64,000 nucleotides of DNA from Rhipicephalus microplus (lineage: Eukaryota > Arthropoda > Arachnida > Ixodida > Ixodidae): the NCBI RefSeq assembly GCF_043290135.1, contig NC_134701.1:100642702-100706701 (forward strand). Direction: 5' to 3'. Below, in pieces: positions 44,901 to 57,484 of this stretch. The translations under genes were made by a program, and so were the position numbers. The notes under the pieces were generated by a model. That model saw only the letters and a list, made by a program, of their open reading frames with translations, did not search any database and was not told the DNA's origin. Position 1 is the stretch's first letter, and each line of letters starts with the position of its first letter.

Positions 44901-47689
44901 TATATTGTGCTACATTCCTAAAACTTCCATGATCACTATCGGTGTACCACGGCTGATGAATTCTAGCTACGTAGCGTATCATCGCTAAAACATTGTTTGT
45001 AGAGACCAGACATTTCTTTTGCAAAGTCAGTTACTATTCACGTGCTCATCATATCCGTAAATGTATTTAGCATCCTTTATCGTTATTTTTCCTTGTTTAC
45101 TTTTCGGTGCCTGATTATACTTTCCCTTGTGCTCGCTAGCTAAATAGTAAGTCGTTCGGGTAATGTCCCCGCCTGTCACGTAACCTTTCTCTTAATTCAA
45201 CCTTAGCATGTGCACTAAATTCTATGCATATTTCCGCAAGAAGGTAACAGTAGCATGATGCTGTGGTATACCAGTGCTTTCAGAAAACAATATCTCACAC
45301 AAAATGTACCTTAACTTATCCGTATGCACTATCCCCATATAGGTAGCACTGAAACAACGAAAATAAAAAGAAGATTCTAAAATACGAAAATGCCAGCGAA
45401 CGTTGAATAACGAAAATGAATAAAAGCTACCATTTAAAACGACCCTCTTAACGTTCCTGTTTCGATCCGGAGATTTTCTGTGTCTCTCTGCGTCGATGTA
45501 ATGAAGCTTTATAGAAGCACTGCCACACCCTGGAAGCGATCATGGCGGTCGTAAAACAACGACCACAGAAGAATAAGTAAAAAGAAATTAAGCAAACGAC
45601 ACAAAAAATGTAATGTATAATGACAAGCACGGCTGAGAACATGCCGTGCTTATTTTGTATGCTGTTAAAATGTTTATTTTGCGCTGTCTAGCCGGCTACA
45701 TGACCCAAAAAGATGCGAAAACTCCACTTCCGTTCGATATGTTTCATCTCGCGAGATTCATTCCGCTTCGAAATTTTCTCTAAAATTTTCTTGCAGCTTT
45801 TACATTGCCATTTTCTGGGCGGGTACAGATTTCATGTACTTTTTCACAATTTACGGTGTTCCAAACATCACCGATATGTCCTGATTGTAGGCCAGGTTTT
45901 CACGTGATAGCTTTAAAGAACTCATGTCACAGAAAACCCGCCGCCGGCGTCGGCTCTGTTGGTTGTGAGCGAAAACTCGTCTGTGCGTCTGTAACTGAAA
46001 AATAAAGTTACTGAGGTAGCCGTGGGAGGCCGCTACTTCTTCACATGTGTGCGCGCAATCGCACTGAGAAAGCCGCGCATTCGAAGAAAAAAAAGTGCTC
46101 AAGGTCACGAGTCCCGGTAGTTTCTTTACCCTGCCACCTCTCTCTGCTCAGCTTCCAGCGCCTTCGTCAGTACTAGAGATAAGATAATGCAATTGCAGCA
46201 TGTTAGAAACCTTTGTAACTCCACTAGCACTGGACGGATTCTTAAATATTTTGCAGTGTTGAATTCATGAGGCAATAAGCTCTTCTAGAGAATTCATTAC
46301 ATAATTACCTAAAAAAGTGTTTCAGGGTTTCTTTAACGCATTTTGTTTGACAGGCGTCACACATAAATTGAGCCCCTCCGGCGATAATAGCGCGCTTGTC
46401 CACTCTACTGTGTGCGTGTTTGTGTGCATTTGTGTGTATTTAACAAAACATATGAATAAGTATGCACTTAGTGGTTTAAGGGTGCACTAGAGGCCGTATT
46501 TTGCTATCGCGTTCAAGCCTTAAAGCCGAAGCTTAGGGGTCCCCCAATTTTTGCATGAGTTTCTAAACATCTGACTGGCAACTTACTTGGGGCACTTCCT
46601 ATCATGTCTTTCGAGCAATTTATTCCCAGATTTTATAAAACAAGCCATTTGCTAAGCTCTTTTTTTAAAGTCAAGATGTTTTACTCCAAAACAAAGCTGA
46701 TTCTTCTAGATATCACCCAATAGTTTTACAATATTGTACCTAGTGACTCGTATCCCATCATGTAAACTGACATACCACACGCAAAGGGCGGGTTTGTGTA
46801 TCAAAAATAAACATCTCTATTAAAAACCAGTTTTACTAAGCAGTCTTTGCGCAATTTGATCGAATACAAACATCTGTAAAGCCGTTTCTTGTGCAGGCAT
46901 CACGCATGGGTCAAAGCACGTTGTTGTCCTTGAAAAAATTCACAATTTTGATTCCTCAGTAACAGTAATCTGCGTGCCATGAAATTGAACAATGTCTTAA
47001 GAAGAGTGTAGTTGGTAATTTATTCTACAATGATATATGAGAGCTTGTGCGATGTTTATTGGTGTTTGGAAGCTATTGCACCGCTTAACGTGTATACACC
47101 CAAGTTGACGACGAGTGGAATATATCTACCGCGAAGGCTACGCAATATATTGTTATTTAGCCTTTGATAGCAATAATATTTAAACATTCACCGGGGCACA
47201 TAAGCTTGTTCCCCAGCATTGCAAAAACTCACAACATATCCATGTCTTGAATGAGGATGAGCGGGCATACCTCCGAAGGGAATCATCAGTAAACCGTGAA
47301 CTTTCGTGTAAATCGACCGGTTGATCATCATTTGAAGACGTGAGAAACACTGTGCGGCTTGGGCCTCCTTCTCTCATACGACAGCGTTGCGCGCTCGCTA
47401 CTCTGCAGCCTTGTCCATCCGCCGACTCCAAGCATGCGCCAACAACGAACCAATTTCATTACAACGCTTCCCCTAGCTTGTGTTGCTAAACGATTGCCTT
47501 CCATCAATGACACGCTCCATATGTGGCATCATTCTGATTATAACATCTCGCATCTTTTATCATCAACTTCAAGTACGGCCATGGATCAATTTTTAAATTT
47601 ATCATCTACAAGGATCTTTATCTACAAGTACCGCCACCTTGTTTTACATTTATCAACTACAAGTACCGCAATCTGGTGAACACTGCAAG
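41982..47689. other. Long unassigned stretch
   Basis: About 5.7 kb in which I find no gene, SINE or retroelement. Open frames are short (90 codons or fewer except one of 106 at 47359-47679) and show no domains. A 9-bp hairpin, AAGCACGGC (45625-45633) with GCCGTGCTT (45643-45651), was seen. A short CGCCGCCGGCGTCGGC tract lies at 45940-45955. Single-copy intergenic or intronic DNA is possible. Confidence 0.45.
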
Positions 47690-47830
47690 AACTAAACCAG
47701 TGGTGGCTACCTACTACTAGTACTACTACTACTACTGCTGCTACTACTAATACTATTACTACATACATCGGATGACGTGCAGACCCATGCCTTACGGAGC
47801 TTCGCCCCTGAAAAAGTGGTGGCGGCGTGT
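47690..47830 (-). repeat. Short dispersed repeat with (TAG)n and AGGGGCGAAGCTCC
   Basis: On the minus strand CAGGGGCGAAGCTCCGTAAGGC leads into an impure TAG run (plus: ACTACTAGTACTACTACTACTACTGCT, 47707-47760). The core AGGGGCGAAGCTCC also occurs at 38778-38791, so it is repeated within the window. Class unknown. Confidence 0.4.
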
Positions 47831-50650
47831 GGCGTTGCAACTATTACTTAGGAGCGCCGTGTGGCCCAGGGTGCGGAGTTGATGGGGTAGCCGAACAGCA
47901 GGCTACAGCTGCGTAGCTCATAGCATGGGACTAAGGTTGCATTTGTTGAGGTGTACCTTGAAATTCATGAAGTTCTTGGCGAACAACGCCAGTGATCGGG
48001 CCTACTTGTGGCTGCGGTGAGGTAAACAGCTTGCGCAGTTCCTCCCGCACGATTGCTCAGACTGTATCGCACAGGTTGACGGATTCGAGGCCGAGGGCAC
48101 AAATCACGCTGGTATTTTGACGCAATCAGAAGTGCACTGGCGTGTTCGCATTTCCACCGTTTTATCGATTGTCGTCGCTTCTCAGGTGAATTTCGCATCA
48201 GCCCAGTGAAGAGCTCTTGCTTTACTACTGTCACAATGAAACAGACTTTGTTATTCTCAGGAATGGGAGAATTTGCACAGCGGTACAGTCGGGCCATTTA
48301 CACTGCGGAAATATCAACGCTCTTGTTTGGAAGTTGCGCCTGTTTCTCCGCAACGTAGTGGCCTTTTTCTTTGAGACGACAGTCGTGAACGTTCCCAGCA
48401 GGCAAGGTTCAAATATGACTCCCGATTATCGCACTAGCTCCTCTGTGCGTCTACAAACTAAAAGCACACCTGACCCAGGTTGTCGTCTGTATTCTCATTG
48501 TTGAATGTTGACACCTTTTCGAGCGTCTCAAGCCAGTTTACGTGGTGTTAACTTTGATATTCATGACACATCCGTGGCTTTCTGATTGGCTGGAGTAGAT
48601 GCTGAGACGTCCCCTGCTACGCCACCGATTGCCAAAGAGAGGGTAGAACACTCAACCCTTTTTCTATTTGGTTCCCTCTTGGCTACGTGCCTCAATCACT
48701 TTCTACATACAGGGATTCGTGCTGGGGCCGGGAAGTAAGAGACGCTACGCCCTGTTCTTGTTCACTGATTCATTTAACTTAATACTAACTGTAAACATCG
48801 TATACCCGCATACATCAACCACTACGCAAGATTATAACACATGATGTAAACACTCGCGTCATTCGACACAGGGCAGGCACATAAAGAAAGTAACTGTAAC
48901 AATACAAGGGTATGCATATAAAAAACACACGATGACACAAATGATTGAGTCATTAATTAATAAAACCGCGCAATGTCTCAATATGCCGCATCCCTTCCCG
49001 CAAAGCTCGATTAAGTGAGGGAGGTGAAGTTCATCTCACAGAGTGTCCATGTAGTGGGGGCCTCGGAGTTGGCTGCTCAAATCGGGGCCGAAGGTTGGTT
49101 CTTTCCGTCGCGGTCTGATCTGTCTCATTCCGTCGCCGTATTCATACTCTTTGTCATCGTCGCCTACGTCGTTCCTCTTAGTGGTTTCCATCTTAGCTTC
49201 TCTACCATCTCGAGCTTTTCGCATCGTCTCTCTGCTCTTTCTTCGCATCTCTGACTCGCTTCGCATCGTATCTCTGACTCTCTTGTATCGTCTCGTAGTC
49301 CCTTTTTGTAGGACCCGACTCCGCCCTACCGGGGCATCAAACCAGTCGCCACCATCGACGTGGCATATTTTCTTCTCAGTCGGAGTGTATCGTCTTCGGC
49401 GGCCGCCCCCATGGCCTACACCAGTAGAAAGCCCTCTCCCAAACAAAGCCGAGCAAGTAACAATGTACAAACTCAAGCCTCAGGGAGAGTGATGGGCGAG
49501 CCGTCCGAAGACACTTTAATTACGGGCGAATAATGGTCTCGATGCTTCCGGTACTTGGTGAGCCGATGTCCAGACCAAGTCTCAACGTTTCCACCCAGCT
49601 CGGTGTCTCTCGCAAAATTCTCCTAGCCGCCGCTTCTTTGTCATTCACCGCCGCGGGCGGCCATCAGCGCAGAACGCAGTAATAAGCCATGGAGCCACGG
49701 AGGCTGACCGAAAGTCATACTGGACCCGGCACAAGCGCTGCGGCCGCGTCGCATTCCTTGAAGCAACAAAAGGTGCTCTGCTGCTCCCCCATGCCACAAA
49801 TCTGAAGGGTGCGCGCCGATTATCTCCACCGTACGCTGTCACACGGTCTGTAGACGACAAGGCGCCGCCCGGTCCTCGTGTTTGCGCGGGGAGCCCGTGA
49901 GAATAGTAGAAATAATCCTTCTGGTACTTCACTCCGGAATGCCCATTCGTTACACCGAAGGTTTTCTTTTCCTTTTTTTATGCGTGGGTTTGAGAAACGA
50001 GCGAAAACGTCTTGAAAGGACCGGGGTTCAGTCCGTGTTTGCGGGGACGTCACAATGCCGCGCATACGACACAAGTGTGGTCATTGGCGACGTGGTCGAG
50101 GTCCATGTCTGGGTTAGCCGAGTCTTTTCATTAAAGACCGGTACTCTGGCGCTAGACTTCAGTGCATTCAGCTTGCTCCAATACTCGGGGTTGGCATTGG
50201 TCTGTTCTTTCCGTCTTAGGCTGGGTTCACGGCTTAAAGGAGACATGCGGCACATGAAAGATGCAGCATCCCCATGAGATGTCATGTGAACGCGACGGTG
50301 ACGAAGGACGAGATGGTGTGTCCAAAATGAGACTATTTATTTAGCTGAGCTCGTAGCCAGGAAAATCTTGACTCAAACTACAGCAAGCTATGCACGCTGT
50401 ACACTAATACCGGAGGTAGAGCGTAAGCCGTTTATGCAACTGACATGAAGTCAAGCAAGTCAGCTTTTATGCATGCATCACCAAAGAACCGTGTGTTTTC
50501 CCTAGTGATCACGTAAGTTAGAGAGCTTACTCAAATTTTTGCAAAAAGCAAGTTAACCAAATTAATTAATACTTTCAGTGTGCATGGTCCTAGCCAGAGA
50601 AATAAAGGGTAAAAAGAAAGGTTCAGTTCGGATACATAGAAGCGAGGAAA
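47831..50650. other. Unassigned sequence with a GC-rich block at 49.0-50.3 kb
   Basis: About 2.8 kb. Frames of 146 (minus, 49036-49476), 131 (plus, 49882-50277) and 110 codons (minus, 47965-48297) show no family I know. The 146-codon frame is dominated by Arg, Lys and Glu opposite a pyrimidine-rich strand, so it is probably compositional. I cannot exclude a lineage-specific exon or an LTR. Confidence 0.4.
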
Positions 50651-50659
50651 AATGGCTCT

Positions 50660-51118
50660 CATTTCGTAAGTGCACAAGTTGGCACACAACTTAAAGCACG
50701 TTGGAAATAGATACCGTGTATGTGTAAAGTTTTCAGCAAAAACAAAACTGGCAAGCTTGTGTCCACGCGTTTATAGGCCCATAATTTCGAAAGCTTGCTC
50801 CATAAACCACAGAAACATGTTCGTAAAGGGCGTAAATGGAGTAGTATATATGACACCTTTCTCTTGTGGAAAAGTCTACATAGGCCAGTAAGGGAGATGC
50901 GTGAACGACCGCCTTAGAGAACATCGCGCATCTGTTAAGCCATCAGACAACAGTACTCTTGAATATCACTGTAAAACTGCGGATTATACCTTGTTTGTAA
51001 AGAAACAGAAACATTATTTCGACACAAGGATCAGCCAACGCGTAAGATAGTGGAATCTTATCGCATCAGAAAGAGGGCACATGACTGCGTTAGCCAAGCT
51101 ACATTATGCTGCACGATA
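50660..51118 (+). pseudogene. Penelope-like element: RT end and GIY-YIG endonuclease
   Basis: One plus-strand frame runs through VHKLAHNLKHVGNRYRV, FSAKTKLASLCPRV and SINHRNMFVKGVNGVVYM, then CGKVYIGQ, a TAA at 50890-50892, GRCVNDRLREHRASV and EYHCKTADYTLF. After a TAG it continues WNLIASERGH and ends at TAA near 51118. VVY...YIGQ-GR-R-EH is the GIY-YIG nuclease core that Penelope-like elements carry after RT, and the HNLKHV block is the end of RT. Two nonsense codons and 5' truncation make it inactive. Confidence 0.87.
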
Positions 51119-52042
51119 AAGAATACGCGTATCTCAGCAGCTAGTTCTCATAAATTATAAGAAATGACACATAATATGGACAATTTTTGTAATCTTTACA
51201 CGAGTGGTTTCTGTTCTTTTTTCTCCCGATCTGATGCACATGAGCGAAATACCAGCGTTAAATAACACTTTTTCTAATAACCCTTCAGCTGTGAAAGCAA
51301 GCGCTGTCCTTGTCAGCCTCTTCTGTCCGTCTATCTTTAGTGCGCTTCAACAAAGTTTTCAGTTAAGAAAAATGACCATTTCAAAGAAGTTACACCCCCC
51401 CCCCCCTTCCAGAAGGAAAAAATTGTTTATGGCCCTGGTCCCGTCTTACTGCTGTTCGTTTTCCCTCTGTTCTTTCACGGGCACTTGCCGACACCCATAG
51501 GTTAGGTTCGACTTACAGTTCAGCCAAAATTGTCCGAATGCTCCTACGTTGTGCTGATAAAGCTGTTTTTCTCCTAAAGTTTGATTAACTCAGTGGGCGG
51601 CATGCGTGGCGAGGCGACATTAACGTGCATAGTAATTAAAACTGCATTGATTTACACAGCAGAAAAATATGAAAGAAGCAAGCAGATTTAACAGCTGGCG
51701 CTACCTTTATTGTTGCACGTGGTCCTGGCTTGTTTTGTGTAGTATTCACGAGCCCCCTCCCCCACTTCTTAAGAATGTCGAGCAGGACACAAAGCGAGGT
51801 TAACATGTACAAAAGCAAGGTCTAACTTGGCTTCTACATTAACTGTCCAGCCTTGACACTAGTATTTTCAGCGATTGTCATCACATAGTGCATTCACGCA
51901 TGCATCGCCATATATACACGCGGGTTCGTTAAAAGTGAGCTTCACTTATGACTTATTTATCGATACGAAGTGTTGTGCAGAAAGATGTTAAATATAAAAT
52001 AGTATTCTGATAAACAGTCATGTGTTTGCGTTCCACGAGTAA
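51119..52042. other. Unassigned sequence
   Basis: About 920 bp. C12 tract at 51395-51406. No gene recognised. The first part may be the 3' end of the Penelope-like element, but no terminal motif is visible. Confidence 0.4.
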
Positions 52043-52056
52043 AGCAAAAGCACGCA

Positions 52057-52297
52057 AGCCCCGCCGTGGGGGTCTAGTGGCTGAGGTACTCGGCTGCTGA
52101 CCCGCAGGTCGCGGGTTCTATTCCCCGCTGCGGCGGCTGCATTTCGGATGGAGGCGAAAATGTTGTAGGCCCGTGTGCTCAGATTTGGGCGCACGTTAAA
52201 GACCCCAGGTGGTCGAAATTTCCGGAGCCGTTCACTACGGCGTCTCTCATAATCATATGGTGGTTTTGGGACGTTAAACCCTACAAATCAATCAATC
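52057..52297 (+). mobile_element. Ruka-type SINE, copy 6
   Basis: Full-length, plus strand, head AGCCCCGCCGTGG, B box region GGGTTCTATTCCCC (worn), tail CAATCAATC. Perfect 14-bp target duplication AGCAAAAGCACGCA at 52043-52056 and 52298-52311. Confidence 0.95.
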
Positions 52298-52311
52298 AGC
52301 AAAAGCACGCA

Positions 52312-52960
52312 GACTGAGGCAGGTCGACATTGAATACAAATAATTTCGGGCTCTGTTCACTGAAGGAAAAATAAAGAAAACATAATAATAGAAAAGTGCA
52401 ATTCTTTCTGCTTCTTGGCATAGCAACCGTCAATCCATGCTATAAAAAGTAGAGAAAACAAAAAATAAAAAAAAACTAGGAAACGCTCGTCCTCGTCAGG
52501 TCACCGAATAGTTTGGCATAGAACTTCAGAAAGCAACATATGAAAAATTTCGGTGGGTACGACATCGACCGAAGTATGTCAATGACGTATCTAAAAAAAC
52601 GTCGCCACGTGGTCAGTGGAAACGATAAGCGGAAATCAATACCATGAATCGATCTTCGCGAATGGCGGTATAGGAAGGGTTTGCTAGATTTAACAAAATT
52701 CATGTCTGCACAAATCAACCTTGATAACAAAAAACAAGAGAAAAAGACAGCAATACTAAATCTAGGCGACGAGCTCGGAATACAGGTTAACTTCATGCTC
52801 GGAGAGACTTGTTGAAGTTGCCTCAACACAACACCGCTTTCATAGGGACAAATCTGCACATAAACCAAGCGACAGTATCTCTAATTTCAAGTACACTACA
52901 ACGAGCTATCAGAAGGTGTACGTACGGCCACCTATTTTGACCCAGTTAAAAAAAATGTCT
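52312..52960. other. Unassigned sequence
   Basis: About 650 bp. A 130-codon minus-strand frame at 52476-52868 shows no domain I recognise. No repeat is seen. Confidence 0.4.
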
Positions 52961-52974
52961 GGTACTTCAAAGAA

Positions 52975-53214
52975 TTGATAGATATTGAAGGTTATTGTCC
53001 CGAAACTACCATTTGATTATGAGAGACACCGTAGTGGAGGGCTCCGGAAATTTCAACCACCTGGGACTCTTTGACGAGCGCTCAAATCAGAGCACTTGGA
53101 CCTACAACATTTTCGCCTCCATAGGAAATGCAGCCGCCGCAGCCGGGATTTGATCCTGTGACCTGCATGGAGGCCAGCAGCCAAGCACCTTAGCCACTAG
53201 ACTTTAGCAGCAGG
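52975..53214 (-). mobile_element. Ruka-type SINE, copy 7 (diverged)
   Basis: All blocks of the SINE are present in minus orientation with many changes (the tail has become TTGATAGATATTG). A 14-bp duplication with one mismatch brackets it: GGTACTTCAAAGAA at 52961-52974 and GGTACTTCAGAGAA at 53215-53228. Confidence 0.92.
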
Positions 53215-53228
53215 GGTACTTCAGAGAA

Positions 53229-53726
53229 ATTTTTACCTTTTGTAATCAGAGAAAAAAAGAAACAGTGAAAGGAAAAAAGATAGTTTCAAAGTTTTTTATC
53301 GAGTCATCATACATTGAAAAATGACTGTGCAATCAAAGCCGATACATAATTGATGCATCATGGACAAGTGCGGCCTTCTAGTGTAAAAAGCACAACTGTG
53401 ATCAGTATAGTTGTTATTGGCTTCATGCGCGACCATTGTTTTCGATAAACAGCACACACATCATTAGTCATTCGTAAAAAAAAAATTTGGCGTTTGTACT
53501 GGTCAACGGGAGTGAACGGGTCAATACGAATATGCCACATTTGCACACGCACGCACTCACTCATAAAAGCAAGAGAATGCCTGCGTTCTTTTTCGTTCAT
53601 TTTGCATTGAATGAAGCAATGGACATGTAAAATGAAAACTTCCACACTAACCAACAGGACCTCGCAATATAGACTCCACCACCCACAGCTGGCAACCTAG
53701 AAGGTTTGAATAATAACGACTTTTTT
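53229..53726. other. Unassigned sequence
   Basis: About 500 bp without a recognisable gene. The 98-codon minus-strand frame at 53358-53654 has no known domain. Confidence 0.4.
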
Positions 53727-54125
<399 letters not shown>

Positions 54126-54164
54126 ACACTAAGCCAAAGAGGTCTTAAAAAGGGTGTGTGGTTC

Positions 54165-54462
54165 GTCCTTTTGAGGACTAATGGCGCTGCCACAACCATT
54201 ATTCCCTTTACGGACTAACGGCACCGGGTCTAACAGTTTGTGCCCACAGACGAGCTCAAAAGACTAACACTTAGTCCTCACTTTTACACCTTAGTGAGTA
54301 ACCGTTAGTTCCACAATTCACCTCAAAGGACTAGCATTTAGTCCTCACATTTGCACCCTATAGGGAAACTGCTAATCCCCACATTTACACCTTACCGGGC
54401 AACCGGTAGTCCTCACAGTCGCACCTCATTGGACGAACGGTTGATCCTCTCAAATACTGCAA
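54165..54462. repeat. 34-bp minisatellite with GGACTA/TAGTCC dyads
   Basis: Related units start near 54271, 54305, 54338, 54373, 54407 and 54441, a period of 33-35 bp. The core is TTAGTCCTCACATTTACACC followed by about ten variable bases and AACNG. More degenerate units with GGACTAA extend left to about 54165. GGACTA often faces TAGTCC a few bases on (for example 54328-54343), so many units hold a small dyad. No coding function. Confidence 0.8.
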
Positions 54463-54656
54463 TCTGATGAACTTTTTATCCAAAGTTCAAACATTGATTT
54501 TTCTTTAATTTCCGCCAGGCCTAATACTTTTTTCGCCCGTTTTTCTGCGCAGTGAGCAACAAATCTCGCAGAAAAGAACACGCAAAAAAGTTGTTAGCCA
54601 CCTATGTGTAACTGCTTTCGCAGTCACGGCCACAACGAAAGACAACAGTGAGACAT

Positions 54657-54897
54657 GCCCCGCCACCGTGGTCTAGTGGCTAAGGTACTCGGGTACCAAC
54701 CCGCAGGTTGCGGGATCAAATCTCGGCTGTGGCGGCTGCATTTCCGATGGAGGCGGAAATGTTGTAGGCCCGTGTACTCAGATATGGGTGCACGTAAAAG
54801 ACACCCAAGTGGTCGAAATTTCTGGAGCCCTCCACCACGGCGTTTCTCATAATCATATGGGGGTATTGTGACGTTACACCCCCACAAATCAATCATC
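54657..54897 (+). mobile_element. Ruka-type SINE, copy 8
   Basis: Plus-strand, full-length: GCCCCGCCACCGTGGTCTAG head, worn B box (GGGATCAAATCTCGG), and CAAATCAATCAT tail. No convincing target duplication was found. It ends about 40 bp before the BEL/Pao LTR. Confidence 0.92.
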
Positions 54898-54938
54898 AAA
54901 TAAAAAGTGAGAGATTGAAATCTTTTTTTCTACATACA

Positions 54939-55069
54939 TATTAAGACGATCGAGACCAGGGACTGCTTCGAACGAATACGGTTTATTGGAAGAAGTGAAG
55001 TAGCGCGCACTCGCTCCAGGCAGCAGTCTTCTTTCTTCTTCTTCCGATGTTTTTTGATGATATTTTACA
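54939..55069 (-). repeat. 3' LTR of the BEL/Pao element
   Basis: 131 bp; on the minus strand it begins TGTAAAATATC and ends CGTCTTAATA. It includes CCAATAAACCG with an AATAAA polyadenylation signal. It matches 59184-59320 closely. The G-rich stretch GGACGGGCGGGAGCC just before it (minus strand) is a plausible polypurine tract. Confidence 0.92.
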
Positions 55070-56281
55070 GGCTCCCGCCCGTCCAAGTTGAAATGTGATA
55101 AGCTCTCGCGGGCTTTTGAAACAACCTTCTATTGGGTATATGTGGTTCACCGATCTTCTTAGAAGCTCTTTTTTGCCTGTGCGAAGGAGACAAGCTCTTG
55201 TTATTCCGTCTCGCCCAGGGTAGAGCTTTTCAATTCGGCACATTTTCCAAAATGTTCTTGGAGCCTTGTACTCAACCAACACGATGTCACCCTGTGAGAG
55301 TGGTTTTGCTTGCCGTGTCTTGGCTTTGACCGTAGCTCCTATTTCCTTCATATATTCTTGATGCCATCTTTTCCATCAAGCGCGCACGAGTTTGCATCTG
55401 CGTCGCCATGCGTCTTCAATGTCACCGTTGTACAGTCTTGTTTGTCCGTCTTGAAGCAGTCGCCGTCCACCTATGATGTCTGCCGGCGTTAGTGGCATTG
55501 GCTCGTCAGGTTCTCCATATACGTAAGTCATTGGTCGATTGTTGAGTGTTCCTTCAACTTCTGCTACAATAGTGCGTAGCTCCTCTACCGAAGCTGTGCT
55601 CTTCAATAATATTTTTCGCATCGACGTCTTCAAGCTTCTTATGAGGCGCTCGTAAAATCCTCCCCACCATGGCGCGCACTCGGCTATTGTTTTCCATTTA
55701 ATTTGTTGGCCACTGCAGTAATTCTTTAAGACCTCGTTGTTAATTGTTTCGAGTATTCTGTTGATTTCCTTTCCAGCTTTTTTAAATGTTTTGGCGTTGT
55801 CCGAGTATATTACGGCTGGTATTCCCCATCGAGCTGTAAATCGTCGGAATGCTTGTAGAAAACTCGACGATGACAAATCGTTGGTAACTTCCAAGTGTAC
55901 TCCTCTTGTTACCGCGCAGGTGAATATCAGTAGATATTGCTTCACAATCTGGTACTTGTCCTTTGCGTAAAGAGGTCCTGTGAAGTCAACTCCCGTAACT
56001 TTGAATGGCTCTGCTTCAGTGACTCTGTCTGCCGGAAGTGGAGGTATGTCTTGAGTCGCCGGTCTGAAGTTATGCCTCTTGCAGACGACACATTTGTTTA
56101 GAACTCTTTTCACTGCTTGTCTACCCTGCAATATCCAGAACTTAGTTCGAAGTTGCGCTAGCGTCACTTGAACTCCTCCGTGTGATACCATTTTATGCAC
56201 GTGACGTATTAGCAGTTTCGTGAAATGCTCATCCTTTGGAATTACTATTACGTGCTTGTTGAATTCTTGGCTGCACTGCAA
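54983..56281 (-). pseudogene. BEL/Pao integrase with DUF5641-type C-terminus
   Basis: A 301-codon frame (56281-55376) holds the zinc-binding HVHKMVSHGG ... CVVCKRH and the catalytic core: VTGVDFTGPLY (Asp), IYSDNAKTFKKA (Asp), APWWGGFYERLIRSLK (Glu). After a single TGA at 55376-55378 the same frame continues with WKRWHQEYM, then GDIVLVEYKAPRTFWKM and VNHIYPIE, the DUF5641 tail of BEL/Pao, to about 55090. All catalytic residues are intact; only one nonsense codon separates core and tail. The frame is also open upstream (NGHEVYLDDDRITRQ) to the deletion junction. Confidence 0.94.
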
Positions 56282-56381
56282 TCGTCCTTTCTGTCTGGTG
56301 ATTCTATCGTCATCAAGGTAGACTTCGTGTCCATTAATTTCAAATGATTGATCGTTTGAATAGGGTCACCCTTTGTTTGTC

Positions 56382-56810
56382 TCAGTAATATTTGGGTCCT
56401 GCCTCTAGGTTCTCGTTTAGAGACATGCCTTTTCTTGAATGTGATGAGGCGTCAAACACTACTCGAACCTTTGTTGTAGCTCGGTCCTCTCGAATGATCG
56501 CATGATGTGGCATGTAGTAGCAAAGTGCATTTGGCTGTTCTGATGTGTCTTGGACCTCCTCTGTGACTCCTGATGCCTTGTACTCTGATACAGCTTTGTC
56601 GTAGCGATACAGCATGCCTTCATTTTTTTGCAGCCTTTTAGTCAGTTGCTGTAGTCTTTTTATCGCATTTTCCTTTTTGCTTTCCAAGTTTAGGTCCTGT
56701 TTCCACGGCAAGCTGACTTGATAGCGACCGTTTTGTTGTACAATCTTGTGCTCGAATTCTTCGACCACTTCATTTCCGGTGTTATCTAAACTATTTCTTG
56801 TGATCCCCAT
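56382..56810 (-). pseudogene. BEL/Pao reverse transcriptase, N-terminal part only
   Basis: Reads EEFEHKIVQQNGRYQVSLPW, KRLQQLTKRLQKN, CYYMPHHAIIRED, TKVRVVFDASSHS and SLNENLEAGP, the conserved start of BEL/Pao RT up to the LN-LxxGP block. It breaks off there: about 40 bases later the sequence is already that preceding integrase. The palm with the YxDD site and the RNase H domain are absent, so this copy cannot make its own RT. Confidence 0.92.
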
Positions 56811-57412
56811 TGACTCCAGGCTCCCGAACTTCTGCAGCTCTTGCTGGAGTTCTCCGCAGCTTCGACCTTCAGAATCATGACTGCTTGATTATGTGCTAGT
56901 TTTGTCTTGCTTTGCTCTGACGGCCCTTGCAGTACCCATCCCAGTATAGTTTCTACAGCCATCAGTCTGTTCTCGATTCTTTGAGTTCTACCAGTAAAAA
57001 ATTCCCAATAATAGTCTGAACCGATCAGTACTTCTACAGAATTTGTTGCAGTCGTCTTGGTCCTATGATCAGCCACTTGCATATTTAGCTGTTTCATTTT
57101 CTCGCTGAGTTTCTTAGTTGGAGTGGGTATACAACTGTGCGAGATAACGTCGACTTGTAACGCTTCAATCACTGTTGTCGTGCTTGCTTCTCGTGATCCT
57201 ACAGTCACTTGCACCACGTTCATTAGTTTGACCTTTTCGTCTCCTCCAAGTGAACCAATCGTCAGCCTTTCCTGTCGCAACACCTTCGCACCTATTTCTT
57301 TCGCTAATCCCGCTTCAATAAATGAACGTTGACTTCCGCTGTCTAATAACAAACGGCAATGTCGGCCACATGTTTCTCCTTCTACGCACGCTACAGCCGT
57401 CTGCAAAAGCAC
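56786..57412 (-). pseudogene. BEL/Pao aspartic protease region
   Basis: In the same frame as gag, two stops further on. It reads CRLLLDSGSQRSFIEAGLA, with the DSG active site of the BEL protease (DUF1758-type), then RLTIGSLGGDEKV, EVLIGSDYYWEFF and ETILGWVLQGP. It leads into RT through a frameshift around 56790-56810. It would process Gag-Pol. Confidence 0.9.
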
Positions 57413-57484
57413 AAACTTATGCTTGATATTTTCGGTTGCGTGTAGCGTAGACGTCGTCGCTTAGGCTTGCGCTGTTGAGACCAG

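Noticed and set aside
49036..49476. 146-codon charged minus-strand frame
   Set aside because: Composition follows a pyrimidine-rich plus strand; no family resemblance.
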